Part shown: in pieces, positions 20,616-21,209 of the stretch
Numbering within the stretch: position 1 is the first letter of the stretch
Layout: each line of letters begins with the position of its first letter
IMG/VR virus record: IMGVR_UViG_3300042300_000076
Coordinates: 1-21,209 of that record
DNA: 21,209 nucleotides
Origin: a virus
Strand: one strand, 5' to 3'
Notes under the pieces: model-generated
What the model was told of the DNA's origin: nothing
Seen by the model: only the letters and a program-made list of their open reading frames with translations
Databases searched by the model: none
Made by a program: the position numbers and the translations under genes

Positions 20616-20888
20616 ATGAACTTCAAATGGAACTTTAGTCCAGTTTTGGTTACAGATCAAGACGATCTCAAAAAAGTAATCAAACAAGTAGATTTTGAAT
20701 TGCAAATTAGTAATGACACCCGCACCGTTAGCCGCGTAACAACTTATGGTTTGTCGCCAGCGGATAAAAATCAGTTTATTCCCTTTGAAAATGTTACCAA
20801 TGAGGATTTAGAGCGTTGGATTACCGAAAGCGGCGCTGCGCTAATCAGTTCAATAAAGCAATCTTTGGTTGCTGAGTTAAATAGTTGA
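20616..20888 (+). CDS. Small protein between fibre and tailspike (90 aa)
   Basis: AAAGGGGAATTATT lies before the ATG, a strong ribosome site. It reads MNFKWNFSPVLVTDQDDLKK, then VIKQVDFELQISNDTRTVSR and VTTYGLSPADKNQFIPFENV and ends SSIKQSLVAELNS. One beta half (residues about 1-50) and one helical C-terminus (NEDLERWITESGAALISSIK). I recognise this shape (N.KWN...V.......L..VI..V.WE......G......G...L........FI.FE..TE....W......) from small genes beside phage tail genes; I recall DUF7936 but am not sure. Role unknown, probably virion or tail assembly. AT-rich (18 of 60 GC at 20641-20700). Confidence 0.72.
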   Translation: MNFKWNFSPVLVTDQDDLKKVIKQVDFELQISNDTRTVSRVTTYGLSPADKNQFIPFENVTNEDLERWITESGAALISSIKQSLVAELNS

Positions 20889-20895
20889 GAAACAA

Positions 20896-21209
20896 ATGTC
20901 TCTTACCAAAGTCTCCAACTCAATGATTGATGGCGCTCCTATAAGCGTCTTTGATTACATGACCCCAGCACAAATTGCTGCTGTCCAGACCGGAACCTAT
21001 GGTTCGGTCACCCCTGCTGAAATTACAGCGGCCATTCAAGCAAGTTTAAATGCTGCGTCTACTGGCGGTGCTTTCATTTCAAACAAGTCGTGGATAATGC
21101 CTGATGGACAGTACAGCATAAATGATGTACTTCAATACCCTCAAGCAGGCGTTACCGAGGTAAGTAAAAGCCAGTTGATATTCAATGGGACGATTACGCA
21201 AACAGATGA
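20896..21209 (+). CDS. Tailspike protein, N-terminal part, runs off the window
   Basis: The reading frame opens at 20896 with MSLTKVSNSMIDGAPISVFD and continues without a stop to the last base (104 complete codons), with the right edge of the window cutting it. S-V-F-D-Y-M-T-P-A-Q-I, AAIQASLNAASTGGAF and WIMPDGQYSINDVLQYPQAG match the N-terminal part of phage tailspikes with a right-handed beta-helix (pectate-lyase-like) fold: VFDYM-type start, a long Asp/Thr..AIQAAL helix, then P.G.Y. Such spikes bind or degrade surface polysaccharide. The enzyme part, if any, lies beyond the edge. Confidence 0.8.
   Translation, partial: MSLTKVSNSMIDGAPISVFDYMTPAQIAAVQTGTYGSVTPAEITAAIQASLNAASTGGAFISNKSWIMPDGQYSINDVLQYPQAGVTEVSKSQLIFNGTITQTD

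Noticed and set aside
1-21209. tRNA genes, insertion sequences or attachment sites
   Set aside because: By eye I found no cloverleaf with a TTCRANY-type arm in the gene-free gaps, no transposase, and no integrase with a nearby att-like repeat; the tool-based search would be decisive.

Overview
The window is a stretch of a tailed double-stranded DNA phage genome (or a prophage), probably podovirus-like. It carries a P22-type portal protein, a large terminase with ATPase and nuclease motifs, phage recombination genes, and tailspike/fibre genes with head-binding-type N-termini. There is no host housekeeping gene, integrase, lysis cassette or major capsid gene in view. The host is not proven. The small accessory proteins (PVAWM...PLYT...PP type, CWC type) resemble those I associate with phages of Burkholderiales and freshwater betaproteobacteria; this is a family impression, not a search result.

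Layout. Positions 3-7132 are leftward early genes. The first block after the switch holds a small SD-led gene, a 126-aa gene, a 46-aa membrane protein, a small family protein, a Sak4-like RecA-fold ATPase, a DUF669 single-strand-binding protein, a Cas4-like PD-(D/E)XK nuclease, a DEAH helicase with a zinc ribbon, and a Cys-rich protein that overlaps the helicase. A second leftward block (1758 to 3) is a chain of six genes, each joined to the next by a 4-base ATGA overlap. Positions 7133-7302 are a divergent control region. A near-consensus leftward promoter and a weaker rightward promoter share one TTGTCAA/TTGACAA element, and it has two copies of a CTAGC-N5-GCTAG type operator. A third copy lies at 1793-1807, in front of the second leftward block.

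Rightward, from 7303, come a YdaS/Cro-like regulator, a Toprim primase-helicase, a PP-loop (PAPS-reductase-like) protein, an array of 13 GTACCGA elements with a 22-bp palindrome, a RusA-like resolvase, a candidate 29-aa ORF, and the small terminase. A 381-bp gene-free gap follows, with four DnaA-box-like 9-mers and an AT-rich stretch, and could be an origin or a packaging site. Then come a 599-aa polyvalent protein with an ADP-ribosyltransferase-like segment, the large terminase, three small basic proteins, the portal, a DUF5856-like protein, two small virion proteins, an adaptor/tailspike-base protein, a fibre, a small protein and the start of a tailspike that runs off the right edge.

How it works together (inference). 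The divergent switch would control both early arms. The leftward arm supplies recombination and annealing functions; the rightward arm supplies replication initiation, junction resolution and DNA packaging, and runs on into virion genes. The most unusual structures are the 10-bp-spaced GTACCGA array after the PP-loop gene, the DnaA-box gap, the shared operator and shared -35 switch, and the compositionally foreign middle of the polyvalent protein.
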